12,791 nt of DNA from RUG11690 sp045616665 (lineage in GTDB: Bacteria; Bacteroidota; Bacteroidia; Bacteroidales; WCHB1-69). The stretch lies in contig JAZLHE010000100.1 of assembly GCA_045616665.1 (NCBI GenBank), forward strand, positions 1 to 12,791, written 5' to 3'. The stretch's first letter is position 1; every line of letters starts with the position of its first letter. The position numbers and the translations under genes were made by a program. Under the pieces are notes generated by a model. It searched no databases. It worked only from the letters and a program-made list of their open reading frames with translations, and was not told the DNA's origin. This document shows positions 1 to 4,453 of the stretch, one piece after another.

Positions 1-64
1 TTCCCGCACCATTTTTGATGATGTCTTCTAAAATTTCGTAATTTTGCGCTTGTGTAAAATTCAT
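1..64 (-). CDS. N-terminus of a leftward host gene (partial, unknown product)
   Basis: An open frame begins with ATG at 64-62 on the minus strand and runs off the left edge. It encodes MNFTQAQNYEILEDIIKNG and two further residues. About 40 bases upstream of the start are A/T-rich, as is usual for Bacteroidota starts. Only 21 residues are visible, so no family can be named. It lies beyond the tmRNA-like 3' end and its terminator, on the side away from the phage genes, so I infer it is a host gene flanking the integration site. It could also be a phage gene if the attachment site is not where I place it. Confidence 0.45.
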   Translation of the reverse strand, partial: MNFTQAQNYEILEDIIKNGAG

Positions 65-213
65 TGTTTTTTGTTTTTAATTTTCCCTTTACAAAAATAT
101 AAAACTTTGAGTTTTACACACTTTTTTGGATAGTATCTGAAAGGTAATAAATGGCAGACTTGATGATAGTTCGAATTTTTGTCTTGTAAGATTATATTCT
201 CAGCTGAAGACAT
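65..213. other. Intergenic host flank, no gene seen
   Basis: This AT-rich spacer separates the leftward gene start at 64 from the terminator at 214-243. I see no credible coding frame. It contains a TTTACACACTTTTTT stretch (113-127) that also occurs inside the iteron region at 7754-7768. It may carry the promoter of the leftward gene, but I cannot place a convincing one. Confidence 0.4.
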
Positions 214-243
214 ATAAAAAAATAGCACCAATCTTGATGCTAT
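214..243 (-). terminator. Rho-independent terminator downstream of the tmRNA-like 3' end
   Basis: Read on the minus strand, ATAGCATC pairs with GGTGCTAT (8 bp with one G-U pair) around a 6-nt loop. It is followed directly by a run of seven T. It starts only a few bases after the acceptor end of the tmRNA fragment at 250, as expected for the natural terminator of ssrA. Confidence 0.8.
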
Positions 244-249
244 CTTTTG

Positions 250-277
250 TGGAGCCGGAGGGAGTCGAACCCTCGTT
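250..277 (-). other. attachment-site junction: 3' end of tmRNA (ssrA)
   Basis: On the minus strand this reads as a 5-bp T stem (GAGGG/CCCTC), a T loop TTCGACT, then the acceptor strand CGGCTCC and discriminator A. This is the typical end of Bacteroidota tmRNA as I recall it (…ACGAGGGTTCRAYTCCCTCCRGCTCCA). Upstream on the same strand the sequence turns into an A run and unrelated DNA, so the rest of tmRNA is absent. Integrases of many elements recombine in the 3' end of ssrA or tRNA genes and leave such a partial copy at one junction. I infer attL or attR here, with the intact ssrA expected at the other end. A tRNA 3' end is the alternative. Any protein frame read through here is spurious. Confidence 0.65.
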
Positions 278-281
278 TTTT

Positions 282-330
282 TCGGGACCCCCGATTTGAT
301 TTGTAAGTTATTGATTTGTAGCGATTTATA
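282..330. repeat. Direct repeats next to the att core (possible recombinase arm sites)
   Basis: A small inverted repeat (TCGGG at 282-286, CCCGA at 290-294) is followed by two exact copies of TTGATTTGTA (296-305 and 311-320) spaced 15 bp apart. A weaker copy, GCGATTTATA, follows at 321-330. Short direct repeats beside an att core are typical binding sites for tyrosine recombinases or excisionases. Their role here is inferred from position only. Confidence 0.45.
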
Positions 331-348
331 ATTTTTTGCTCCCGTGTT

Positions 349-450
349 TTGCGTTTTTTTTGTTACGTTTTTGACGCACTTTTTTAACATAAAAATAACT
401 GACTATTAGTCAGTTAGGTGGGTGCGTGATTTTTTTCTGTTACGTTTTGT
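349..450. repeat. Imperfect direct repeat containing TGTTACGTTTT
   Basis: TGTTACGTTTT occurs at 361-371 and again at 439-449. Both copies are preceded by a TGCGT-plus-T-run segment, giving an imperfect repeat of about 26 bp. The copies flank the terminator of the repressor gene. They resemble the AAAAGTGTAAC iterons of the 7463-7771 region on the opposite strand. Candidate integrase or excisionase arm sites, or sites for another phage DNA-binding protein. Confidence 0.4.
391..415 (-). terminator. Likely terminator of the leftward repressor gene
   Basis: AACTGACTA (397-405) and TAGTCAGTT (407-415) form a perfect inverted repeat that can fold as a 7-bp stem with a 5-nt loop. On the minus strand it is followed by ATTTTTA. 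It lies 44 bp past the repressor stop codon, in the right orientation to end that transcript. The palindrome could instead be a protein-binding site. Confidence 0.55.
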
Positions 451-458
451 CCTTTTTT

Positions 459-866
459 TTACGATTTCTCCATCCTTTCGCCCATACGCTCAATGATGCC
501 CATTAACCGGTTGATTTGCGAGTCCTTTTCCTTGATTTGCGAGTCCTTTTCCTTGATGCGCTCATCCAACAACTCTATCTGACTGCGCAATACGTCGGGA
601 CTGTCACTGTAGTACTGGCGGTTGTCGATGTCACCTGTTGAATTGAACCCAGATAATATGACACTACCTGAATTGGAAGAAATTGAAGCGGAAGGTGCAC
701 CATATTTATCAAATAATAATTTTACTTGAAGTAATATTTTTTCACCAAGATTATCTTTTTGACACCAAGAATTGATAGTTTGGCGTGTCACACCTACAAT
801 TTTTGCGGCATCTTCTTGCTCTAAATCGTGCAAGATAAGGTATTTTTTTAATTCTTTTCCAGTCAT
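459..866 (-). CDS. HTH repressor-like protein with C-terminal coiled coil
   Basis: A 135-residue protein transcribed leftward, away from all other phage genes. Residues about 1-55 are a Cro/CI-type helix-turn-helix; the second and third helices lie about Q17-W34 (EDAAKIVGVTRQTINSWC). A Gly/Ser/Asn-rich linker covers 57-84. Residues 90-133 form a coiled coil with a duplicated heptad (KEKDSQI twice). HTH proteins with a DxLRxQIxLLxERIKEKD coiled coil are common near the immunity region of Bacteroides prophages. Divergent placement from 1004-1249 across a 137-bp gap fits a lysogeny repressor that binds that gap as an oligomer. It lacks the peptidase-like domain of CI proteins, so release of repression probably does not use RecA-driven self-cleavage. 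The role is inferred. Confidence 0.8.
   Translation of the reverse strand: MTGKELKKYLILHDLEQEDAAKIVGVTRQTINSWCQKDNLGEKILLQVKLLFDKYGAPSASISSNSGSVILSGFNSTGDIDNRQYYSDSPDVLRSQIELLDERIKEKDSQIKEKDSQINRLMGIIERMGERMEKS
511..552 (-). repeat. 21-bp tandem duplication inside the repressor gene
   Basis: Two exact 21-bp copies (511-531 and 532-552) sit head to tail and encode one extra coiled-coil heptad (KEKDSQI). The length is exactly seven codons, so frame and heptad register are kept. This is consistent with slippage in a repeat that can vary in copy number. Confidence 0.8.
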
Positions 867-1003
867 AATCAGTTAGTTACAATTTTTTTAATAAAATTTG
901 ACTTGAAGTATATACTTTGTGTCAAATAATTTGTATTTTTGCAGCGTACAAAAACGATAATAAAACGATACAAATATAATAAAAAATCAATACAAAAAGA
1001 ATA
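867..1003. promoter_or_regulatory. Divergent promoter/operator region of the lysogeny switch
   Basis: This gap separates the leftward repressor from the rightward HTH gene. A rightward Bacteroidota -7 box TATTTTTG lies at 934-941, with TTTG at 916-919 as an imperfectly spaced -33 box. On the minus strand TATATTTG (978-971) is a candidate -7 box, with TTTG at 996-993. AAAACGATA is repeated at 951-959 and 962-970 between the two promoters, and CAAATA-type words recur. These repeats are plausible operators. Box spacing is not ideal, so exact start points are uncertain. Confidence 0.5.
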
Positions 1004-1249
1004 ATGACAATTACAGACAAAGAAAGAAGAGAACTGTGCGAGAAAGTGAGGAGTTATCACGGATTCGGCACGGAATTGATTAGAAGAACCGGCTTTTCGA
1101 AAGTCTATATCCAAAAGCAGATGAACGGTTCGGTCAAGATGACGCGGTCGCTGCTTACGGCGTTGATTGAGGTGGCGAAGCTGGCGGATAAGGAGGAGGA
1201 AAAGCTCAAGGCGGCCGTGCAGTCGGTTATCGGTAATCAAGAACAATAA
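1004..1249 (+). CDS. Small HTH-like phage regulator (Cro-like position)
   Basis: An 81-residue, highly charged protein. Residues about 17-45 (GTELIRRTGFSKVYIQKQMNG) have the spacing of a helix-turn-helix, and the C-terminal third is a Lys/Glu-rich helix. It is the first rightward gene, divergent from the repressor, which is where a Cro-type regulator or an early activator normally sits. The ATG at 1004 is the first start after the divergent promoter region. It lies 11 bp ahead of the next gene, so the two are probably cotranscribed. I do not recognise a named family. An excisionase-like role is also possible. Confidence 0.65.
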   Translation: MTITDKERRELCEKVRSYHGFGTELIRRTGFSKVYIQKQMNGSVKMTRSLLTALIEVAKLADKEEEKLKAAVQSVIGNQEQ

Positions 1250-1260
1250 AAGACGCAACT

Positions 1261-1713
1261 ATGGAACTATACCTTCCACCAAAAAACACAAAAAAGGATA
1301 CCAGATTCAAAAAGGGACAGACCCCCTGGAACAAGGGCAGAAAGGGGTTTACCACATCCGATCCTAAAAAGCGGGAAAAAGCCCTGAAAAATCTTAAAGC
1401 GGGGAGAAGTCATTTGTGGGAAAAGAGGGATCGCACCACCTGCTGGAATCAGATACCCGTGTCGGCTTACGACCTGCAGGGCGTGTTCGTGGGCGTGTAC
1501 GGGAGTATGGGTTTGGCGGCGAAGTTACTTGGCGTTGAAAGGACAAACATCCTTGGATGTGTGAATGGCAAACGAGGCAGGGTTGGCAACTACCAGTTCA
1601 GGAAGGCTGAAGTGGTGGAGTTTCAGGGACAGAAGCTCGTGAGCCGGAAACCCATTGCGCCATACAAGAGGAAGTCTCGATATAGCAAGGAAACGGAGGA
1701 AAAGAAATCCTGA
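1261..1713 (+). CDS. NUMOD1-like DNA-binding protein without a nuclease domain
   Basis: A basic 150-residue protein. Residues 14-28 (DTRFKKGQTPWNKGR) match the short basic motif found at the start of many homing-endonuclease-like proteins. Residues about 68-115 (AYDLQGVFVGVY, then GLAAKLLGVERTNILGCVNGK, ending GNYQFRKA) have the layout of a NUMOD1 helix-turn-helix repeat, in which a beta strand is followed by an AAKLLGV…I…CVNG helix pair. No HNH (H-N-H/N) or GIY-YIG catalytic motif is present, so it probably binds DNA without cutting it, or is the DNA-binding remnant of a homing endonuclease. The tail is Lys/Arg/Glu-rich. It is followed directly by the structured RNA at 1720-1843. Confidence 0.7.
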   Translation: MELYLPPKNTKKDTRFKKGQTPWNKGRKGFTTSDPKKREKALKNLKAGRSHLWEKRDRTTCWNQIPVSAYDLQGVFVGVYGSMGLAAKLLGVERTNILGCVNGKRGRVGNYQFRKAEVVEFQGQKLVSRKPIAPYKRKSRYSKETEEKKS

Positions 1714-1719
1714 AGACAC

Positions 1720-1843
1720 AACGGGCCTGCACGCTCCGAATAGGGAGACCGGTCCATAGAGGAATAGGATCCAGGAATGCCGGTGTGGCCAGAAAATATG
1801 GATACCAACATCCTGAATAAGAATTACACAGGCCCGTTTTTTT
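1720..1843 (+). ncRNA. Candidate structured RNA closed by a 10-bp stem, ending in a U tract
   Basis: The ends pair perfectly: AACGGGCCTG (1720-1729) with CAGGCCCGTT (1829-1838), followed by seven T (1837-1843), so the 3' end looks like an intrinsic terminator. The enclosed 99 nt can fold further. CTCC (1734-1737) pairs with GGAG (1744-1747). GGTCC (1751-1755) pairs with GGATCC (1767-1772) with one bulge. CAGGAATG (1772-1779) pairs with CATCCTG (1809-1815) with one bulge. GGTGT (1782-1786) pairs with ATACC (1802-1806). Helices two to four sharing a base are alternatives at that base. There is no good coding frame. The RNA starts 6 nt after a stop codon and ends 33 nt before the next start, so it is likely cut from, or ends, the early transcript. 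I know no matching Rfam family. Confidence 0.5.
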
Positions 1844-1876
1844 AAGAACAACATTAACCCAAAAAAATAAAAAGAC

Positions 1877-2104
1877 ATGTACAACAAGTTTGATTACGAG
1901 GAAAAGAAGCGCACGGTGAAGAGACAGCGCCGCGCATTGGTAGTCCTGGCATCGGCATTGATGCTTACGCTTTTCGTGGCCGCCGGCAGGGACCGCCAGC
2001 TGAACGAGGCGGAACGCTACAGCCGCCGGATGACCGACAATTACGAACAGGTGATTGACAGCTTGAAACAGATTGCCAACCAATACGAGACGTGCTATGA
2101 ATAG
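1877..2104 (+). CDS. Small single-span membrane protein with coiled-coil tail
   Basis: A 75-residue protein with a very basic N-terminus (residues 10-19, KKRTVKRQRR), then one hydrophobic segment at about 20-37 (ALVVLASALMLTLFVAAG), then a charged helical tail predicted to coil. By the positive-inside rule the N-terminus is cytoplasmic and the tail periplasmic. Small membrane proteins of this shape in phage early regions are sometimes superinfection-exclusion or lysis accessory proteins, but nothing specific is visible here. Its last 8 bases overlap the start of the next gene (ATGAATAG), so the two are translationally coupled. A second protein with the same layout is at 2882-3190. Confidence 0.65.
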   Translation: MYNKFDYEEKKRTVKRQRRALVVLASALMLTLFVAAGRDRQLNEAERYSRRMTDNYEQVIDSLKQIANQYETCYE

Positions 2105-2423
2105 AATATTTATCAGCGGTCCGGTGAGCGACGTGGTGGCCAGGAGCGGCTACGAGGCGTGCCGTGTTGGTTTTGCCAACGCGGAAAGGGTGCTGCGCAT
2201 CCGTTACCCTGACGCGGTGGTGCTGAATCCGATGGACCTGTGCGACAAGGACTGGGGCTGGATCAGGTGCATGATCAAGTGCATCCGGTCGCTGCATACC
2301 TGCGACACGATGGTGCAGCTCAATGGCTGGGAAGAGAGCCGCGGCGCACGGCTGGAGTTTCGTGTGGCGAAACACCTGGGTCTGCGGATAATGGAGTATG
2401 AAAACGGATTGATTTTCGGATAA
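2097..2423 (+). CDS. DUF4406-type protein (nucleoside deoxyribosyltransferase-like fold)
   Basis: 108 residues from ATG 2097. A longer frame from TTG at 2073 would run inside the preceding gene and adds nothing family-like. Motifs fit DUF4406, whose fold is related to nucleoside 2-deoxyribosyltransferases: FISGPVSD at 5-12, NPMDL at 44-48, W53…M59 with CD at 69-70, and GWEESRGARLE at 77-87 followed by AKHLG. In the enzyme superfamily the Glu of the GA..E motif is the nucleophile, so E87 is the candidate active residue. A role in nucleotide metabolism or base modification is possible but unproven. It is common in Bacteroidota phages and mobile elements. It overlaps 1877-2104 by 8 bp. Confidence 0.82.
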   Translation: MNRIFISGPVSDVVARSGYEACRVGFANAERVLRIRYPDAVVLNPMDLCDKDWGWIRCMIKCIRSLHTCDTMVQLNGWEESRGARLEFRVAKHLGLRIMEYENGLIFG

Positions 2424-2434
2424 AAATTTCAATT

Positions 2435-2638
2435 ATGGGAAACGTAATTTATAAAATAGAGTTTGATGGCGTTCCTTTTGCCGAGGAATACAGGAGCCTT
2501 GAGGACGCGATGTCGGCGGCCAAGATTTATTTTGCCAAGGACCACAGCCTGCATACGGCCGAGTTCTTCCTCTCGATGAAGGAGCCCACGCAGCTGAAGA
2601 TGATCAACAAGGATTTCGTCGGCACGCTGGTGGAGTGA
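2435..2638 (+). CDS. Small hypothetical phage protein
   Basis: A 67-residue soluble protein beginning at ATG 2435, 11 bp after the DUF4406 gene, with the A/T-rich leader typical here. An alternating N-terminus (VIYKIEFDGVPF) is followed by an amphipathic helix (LEDAMSAAKIYFA) and a beta-like C-terminal half. I recognise no motif or family. Codon use and GC match the upstream genes, and spacing puts it in the same operon. It is directly followed by the tRNA-like RNA candidate. Confidence 0.65.
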   Translation: MGNVIYKIEFDGVPFAEEYRSLEDAMSAAKIYFAKDHSLHTAEFFLSMKEPTQLKMINKDFVGTLVE

Positions 2639-2647
2639 GGCAAACAA

Positions 2648-2854
2648 CAGAGAGGAAGCCTGCGATGGGCAGGCAAAAAAACTACAAATGGTGCGGTTAG
2701 CGCTTACGAATAGTACAGGTTGCCGAAGAATAAAAGCGTCGCAAGCCTGAGAAACCTGCAAGGAGAATAGGCAATAAAAAATCACGAATAATTACGAGGC
2801 CGCATCGTTCGCCAAAAGTCCGCCACAACGGGTTCGAATCCCGCCTCTCTGGCA
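2648..2854 (+). ncRNA. Candidate tRNA-like structured RNA with about 150-nt insert in place of the anticodon arm
   Basis: The 3' end is a near-perfect T arm: loop TTCGAAT (2833-2839), stem CGGG/CCCG (2829-2832 with 2840-2843). It continues into CTCTCTG (2845-2851), which pairs over 7 bp (8 with G2655-C2844) with CAGAGAG at 2648-2654, the tRNA geometry of acceptor plus T stem. A D-like hairpin follows the 5' strand: GCCTGC (2658-2663) with GCAGGC (2669-2674), whose outer four pairs leave a 9-nt loop containing GGG. Where the anticodon stem should be, GTGCGG (2691-2696) can pair with CCG-C-CAC (2820-2826, one bulge). CAGGTT (2716-2721)/AACCTG (2753-2758) and CGCTT (2701-2705)/AAGCG (2734-2738) lie inside; they cross, so they would form a pseudoknot or be alternatives. 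This is a tmRNA-like plan, but the conserved tmRNA 5' motif and an Ala-Ala-stop tag are absent. It may be a tRNA relic, an intron-bearing tRNA or a new tRNA mimic. No coding frame fills the gap. Confidence 0.45.
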
Positions 2855-2881
2855 AAAGATAACGTTAATTTACCATCAAAA

Positions 2882-3190
2882 ATGATTGATATGACGAATA
2901 AGATCAAATGGATAACAATAGCCGTATTGGCAGTTGGATTTACGGTATCTGGAGTAACCGCTGTCGTCCTGGGCAGGCAGGTGAGGCAGTTGGAGGACCG
3001 GTGCGAGGAGCAGTCGGTGGTGATAGACAGCCTGCTTGCCCGCAGGATGACGTTTATGGACGTGAGCCTGCACGTGGAGGACAGGTCGAAGTTCACGATT
3101 TACGGCAAGTACAACAAGGGGCAGATCACGGTTCCGTCGGCGCGAACCTATACGCTGAGCGTTGACAGCGTAAACGTGAGGGTGAAATGA
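2882..3190 (+). CDS. Small single-span membrane protein, coiled coil plus beta-rich tail
   Basis: 102 residues. A short polar N-terminus is followed by one hydrophobic segment (about 9-30, KWITIAVLAVGFTVSGVTAVVL), a coiled coil (about 32-54, RQVRQLEDRCEEQSVVIDSLLARR) and a beta-rich tail ending in VDSVNVRVK. The start may be ATG 2882 or ATG 2891; the second leaves the same membrane segment. It probably exposes the coil and tail to the periplasm. The layout repeats that of 1877-2104, and both carry a VIDSL heptad after the membrane span, so they may be distant paralogues or partners. No family recognised. Confidence 0.65.
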   Translation: MIDMTNKIKWITIAVLAVGFTVSGVTAVVLGRQVRQLEDRCEEQSVVIDSLLARRMTFMDVSLHVEDRSKFTIYGKYNKGQITVPSARTYTLSVDSVNVRVK

Positions 3191-3229
3191 CGCATGTAAA
3201 AAATATGTATATATAATAATGTAAAACGG

Positions 3230-3415
3230 ATGAAAGTCAGCAGAAATTTAGAATTTTCAGGAGACGTCAGGATCAGGATTATAACTTCCAAGGCGATAAG
3301 GGACACGTGCAAAGACAGTGGAGAATCCGCAATTAGGGTTATCGATACGCTGGAGGGCAAGCTCCACTTGAAAAGAGTTGAAAAAAATGCTGAAGGAAAA
3401 GTCTGTAAGTGTTGA
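3230..3415 (+). CDS. Small hypothetical phage protein
   Basis: A 61-residue basic protein from ATG 3230 with an N-terminal beta-like stretch (NLEFSGDVRIRIITSKAI) and a Lys-rich C-terminus ending CKC. Base composition is more AT-rich than the genes before 3190. Its last 29 bases overlap the next gene in a different frame. I recognise no family. The overlap and the lack of an alternative frame support it as a gene, but it is short enough that this is not certain. Confidence 0.5.
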   Translation: MKVSRNLEFSGDVRIRIITSKAIRDTCKDSGESAIRVIDTLEGKLHLKRVEKNAEGKVCKC

Positions 3416-3584
3416 CGCCACATTCTCGAAAAAATGCGAGGCCTGCCAAAATGTAAAACGGTGGGATGAGTTTCACATAGCAAGGGAAAACAGAGACGGG
3501 CTTTGCGCGTATTGCAAGGATTGCAAGAACTATATGAATAGGGTGTTAAATAAAAGGTTTAGGGAAATAATGTCTAAGAAATAA
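3387..3584 (+). CDS. Zinc-ribbon protein (endonuclease VII/HNH-associated type)
   Basis: 65 residues from ATG 3387. A TTG three codons upstream (3378) is possible but less likely. The motif C17-x2-C20 … WDEFH … DGLC40-x2-C43-x2-C46 is the zinc-binding module often found at the N-terminus of phage recombination endonuclease VII and HNH proteins (CxxC, then a DxF segment, DGL and CKxC). The nuclease part is missing, and the protein ends about 20 residues after the last Cys with a basic tail. It probably binds nucleic acid or is a stand-alone adaptor. It overlaps the preceding gene by 29 bp. Confidence 0.7.
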   Translation: MLKEKSVSVDATFSKKCEACQNVKRWDEFHIARENRDGLCAYCKDCKNYMNRVLNKRFREIMSKK

Positions 3585-3615
3585 ACAAGATAACAATTAA
3601 AAATTTTGGAAAATC

Positions 3616-3924
3616 ATGAAAATGCATCTGGTTCTAAAAGAAAAATGGTTTGATATGATTCTATCCGGTGAGAAAACTGAAGAATACCGGAGTTTTGTCC
3701 ATTACTGGATAGTTCGTATATGGGCATATAGAGATGCTATTACATCCGTAATATTCCACAGAGGGTACACAGACACCACGCACGAAAGGGAGTGTGTAGG
3801 CATGTCAAAAGGCATTGGGAAAAAGGAATGGGGTGCTCCGGAAAACGAAGCAATCATATTAAAACTGGGAAAAGAAATCGAACCTATTGAGAAGAGACAG
3901 CTTTCGTTGGAATTTGGAGAATAA
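3616..3924 (+). CDS. ASCH-domain protein
   Basis: 102 residues. The N-terminal stretch LVLKEKWFDMILSGEKTEEYR (about 5-25) matches the start of ASCH domains (PUA-like fold), in which L..K..W…I.sGEKt.E.R builds the conserved cleft. A strand with ITSVIFHRGY and a C-terminal ILKLGKEIE fit the rest of the barrel. ASCH proteins bind RNA or modified nucleosides, and some cleave RNA or deaminate modified cytidine. Small phage versions are common and mostly uncharacterised. It lies in the AT-richer accessory stretch after 3190, with a 31-bp A-rich leader before the start. Confidence 0.8.
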   Translation: MKMHLVLKEKWFDMILSGEKTEEYRSFVHYWIVRIWAYRDAITSVIFHRGYTDTTHERECVGMSKGIGKKEWGAPENEAIILKLGKEIEPIEKRQLSLEFGE

Positions 3925-3942
3925 CATAAAAAAACAACAACT

Positions 3943-4227
3943 ATGAAATTTAAGATTAAGACGTTTGTTTCAGGAAAAAGAAGACCGGATTGGTTATTAA
4001 AATTGTTAATTGGAATCAACTTTTACGTAAAGAAAGATGACATCAACGACTGTGAATTGAATAGTATATTCAACTGTATTAATTCCTTAATAGACGAGAC
4101 TGTGTGTATCAAGCGAAATTCACGGTATAAACTTAGAGATTGTGTCAATATTTATGAAGAAGGAAATAAATTAACCATACGAACCATACACAAAGATACA
4201 CCAATGGTAGAATTTTCAATAGAATAA
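3943..4227 (+). CDS. Hypothetical phage protein
   Basis: A 94-residue protein preceded by an A-rich leader (AAAAAAACAACAACT) and followed 3 bp later by the next gene. The N-terminus is basic (KFKIKTFVSGKRRPDWLLKLLIG). The rest alternates charged and hydrophobic residues with a beta-rich C-terminal third (KLTIRTIHKDTPMVEFSIE). Two short hydrophobic stretches are too polar for clear membrane spans. It is among the most AT-rich genes in the window, which suggests separate recent acquisition. No family recognised. Confidence 0.6.
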   Translation: MKFKIKTFVSGKRRPDWLLKLLIGINFYVKKDDINDCELNSIFNCINSLIDETVCIKRNSRYKLRDCVNIYEEGNKLTIRTIHKDTPMVEFSIE

Positions 4228-4230
4228 GTT

Positions 4231-4437
4231 ATGAGTAGGGCAAAAAAGAGACCGGAGTTTTGGAACTGTGAAAATTTCAAGTTTATAAAAAAAGGACTGT
4301 ACAAAACTCATTTTGCCTGTACGCTTTGCACCACGTCTGTTAATGGCGGAGGGTGGAAAGACTGCAAGGTTGCCACCGGCAAGGCAATGAAATGCGCCCA
4401 CTTTGAAAACAAGGAAATCAAAAACGACAAAAAGTAA
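4231..4437 (+). CDS. Small Cys-rich protein, possible zinc binder
   Basis: 68 residues with five Cys: C13 in NCENF, C30-x2-C33 (CTLC), C45 and C55. The CxxC plus two later Cys could hold one zinc. The pattern NCxNF…FxCTLC…DC…C…HFE resembles small Cys-rich phage proteins of unknown role. The start at ATG 4231 lies 3 bp after the preceding stop, so it is translated from the same message. The primase-helicase starts 16 bp downstream. Confidence 0.65.
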   Translation: MSRAKKRPEFWNCENFKFIKKGLYKTHFACTLCTTSVNGGGWKDCKVATGKAMKCAHFENKEIKNDKK

Positions 4438-4453
4438 TCTCAATTAAACGACA

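Noticed and set aside
61..390. Leftward 109-codon frame ending near 61
   Set aside because: It reads through the tmRNA 3' end (RVRLPPAP is the translated T arm), the terminator hairpins and A/T runs.
2648..2854. Ordinary tRNA or full tmRNA call for this RNA
   Set aside because: No anticodon stem with U33 can be placed next to the T arm; the tmRNA 5' motif and an alanine-ending tag are absent; the CCA position reads GCA.
2782..3096. Leftward 104-codon frame with an AREAGFEP end
   Set aside because: That end is the translated T arm of the RNA candidate; the frame is antisense to the membrane protein gene.
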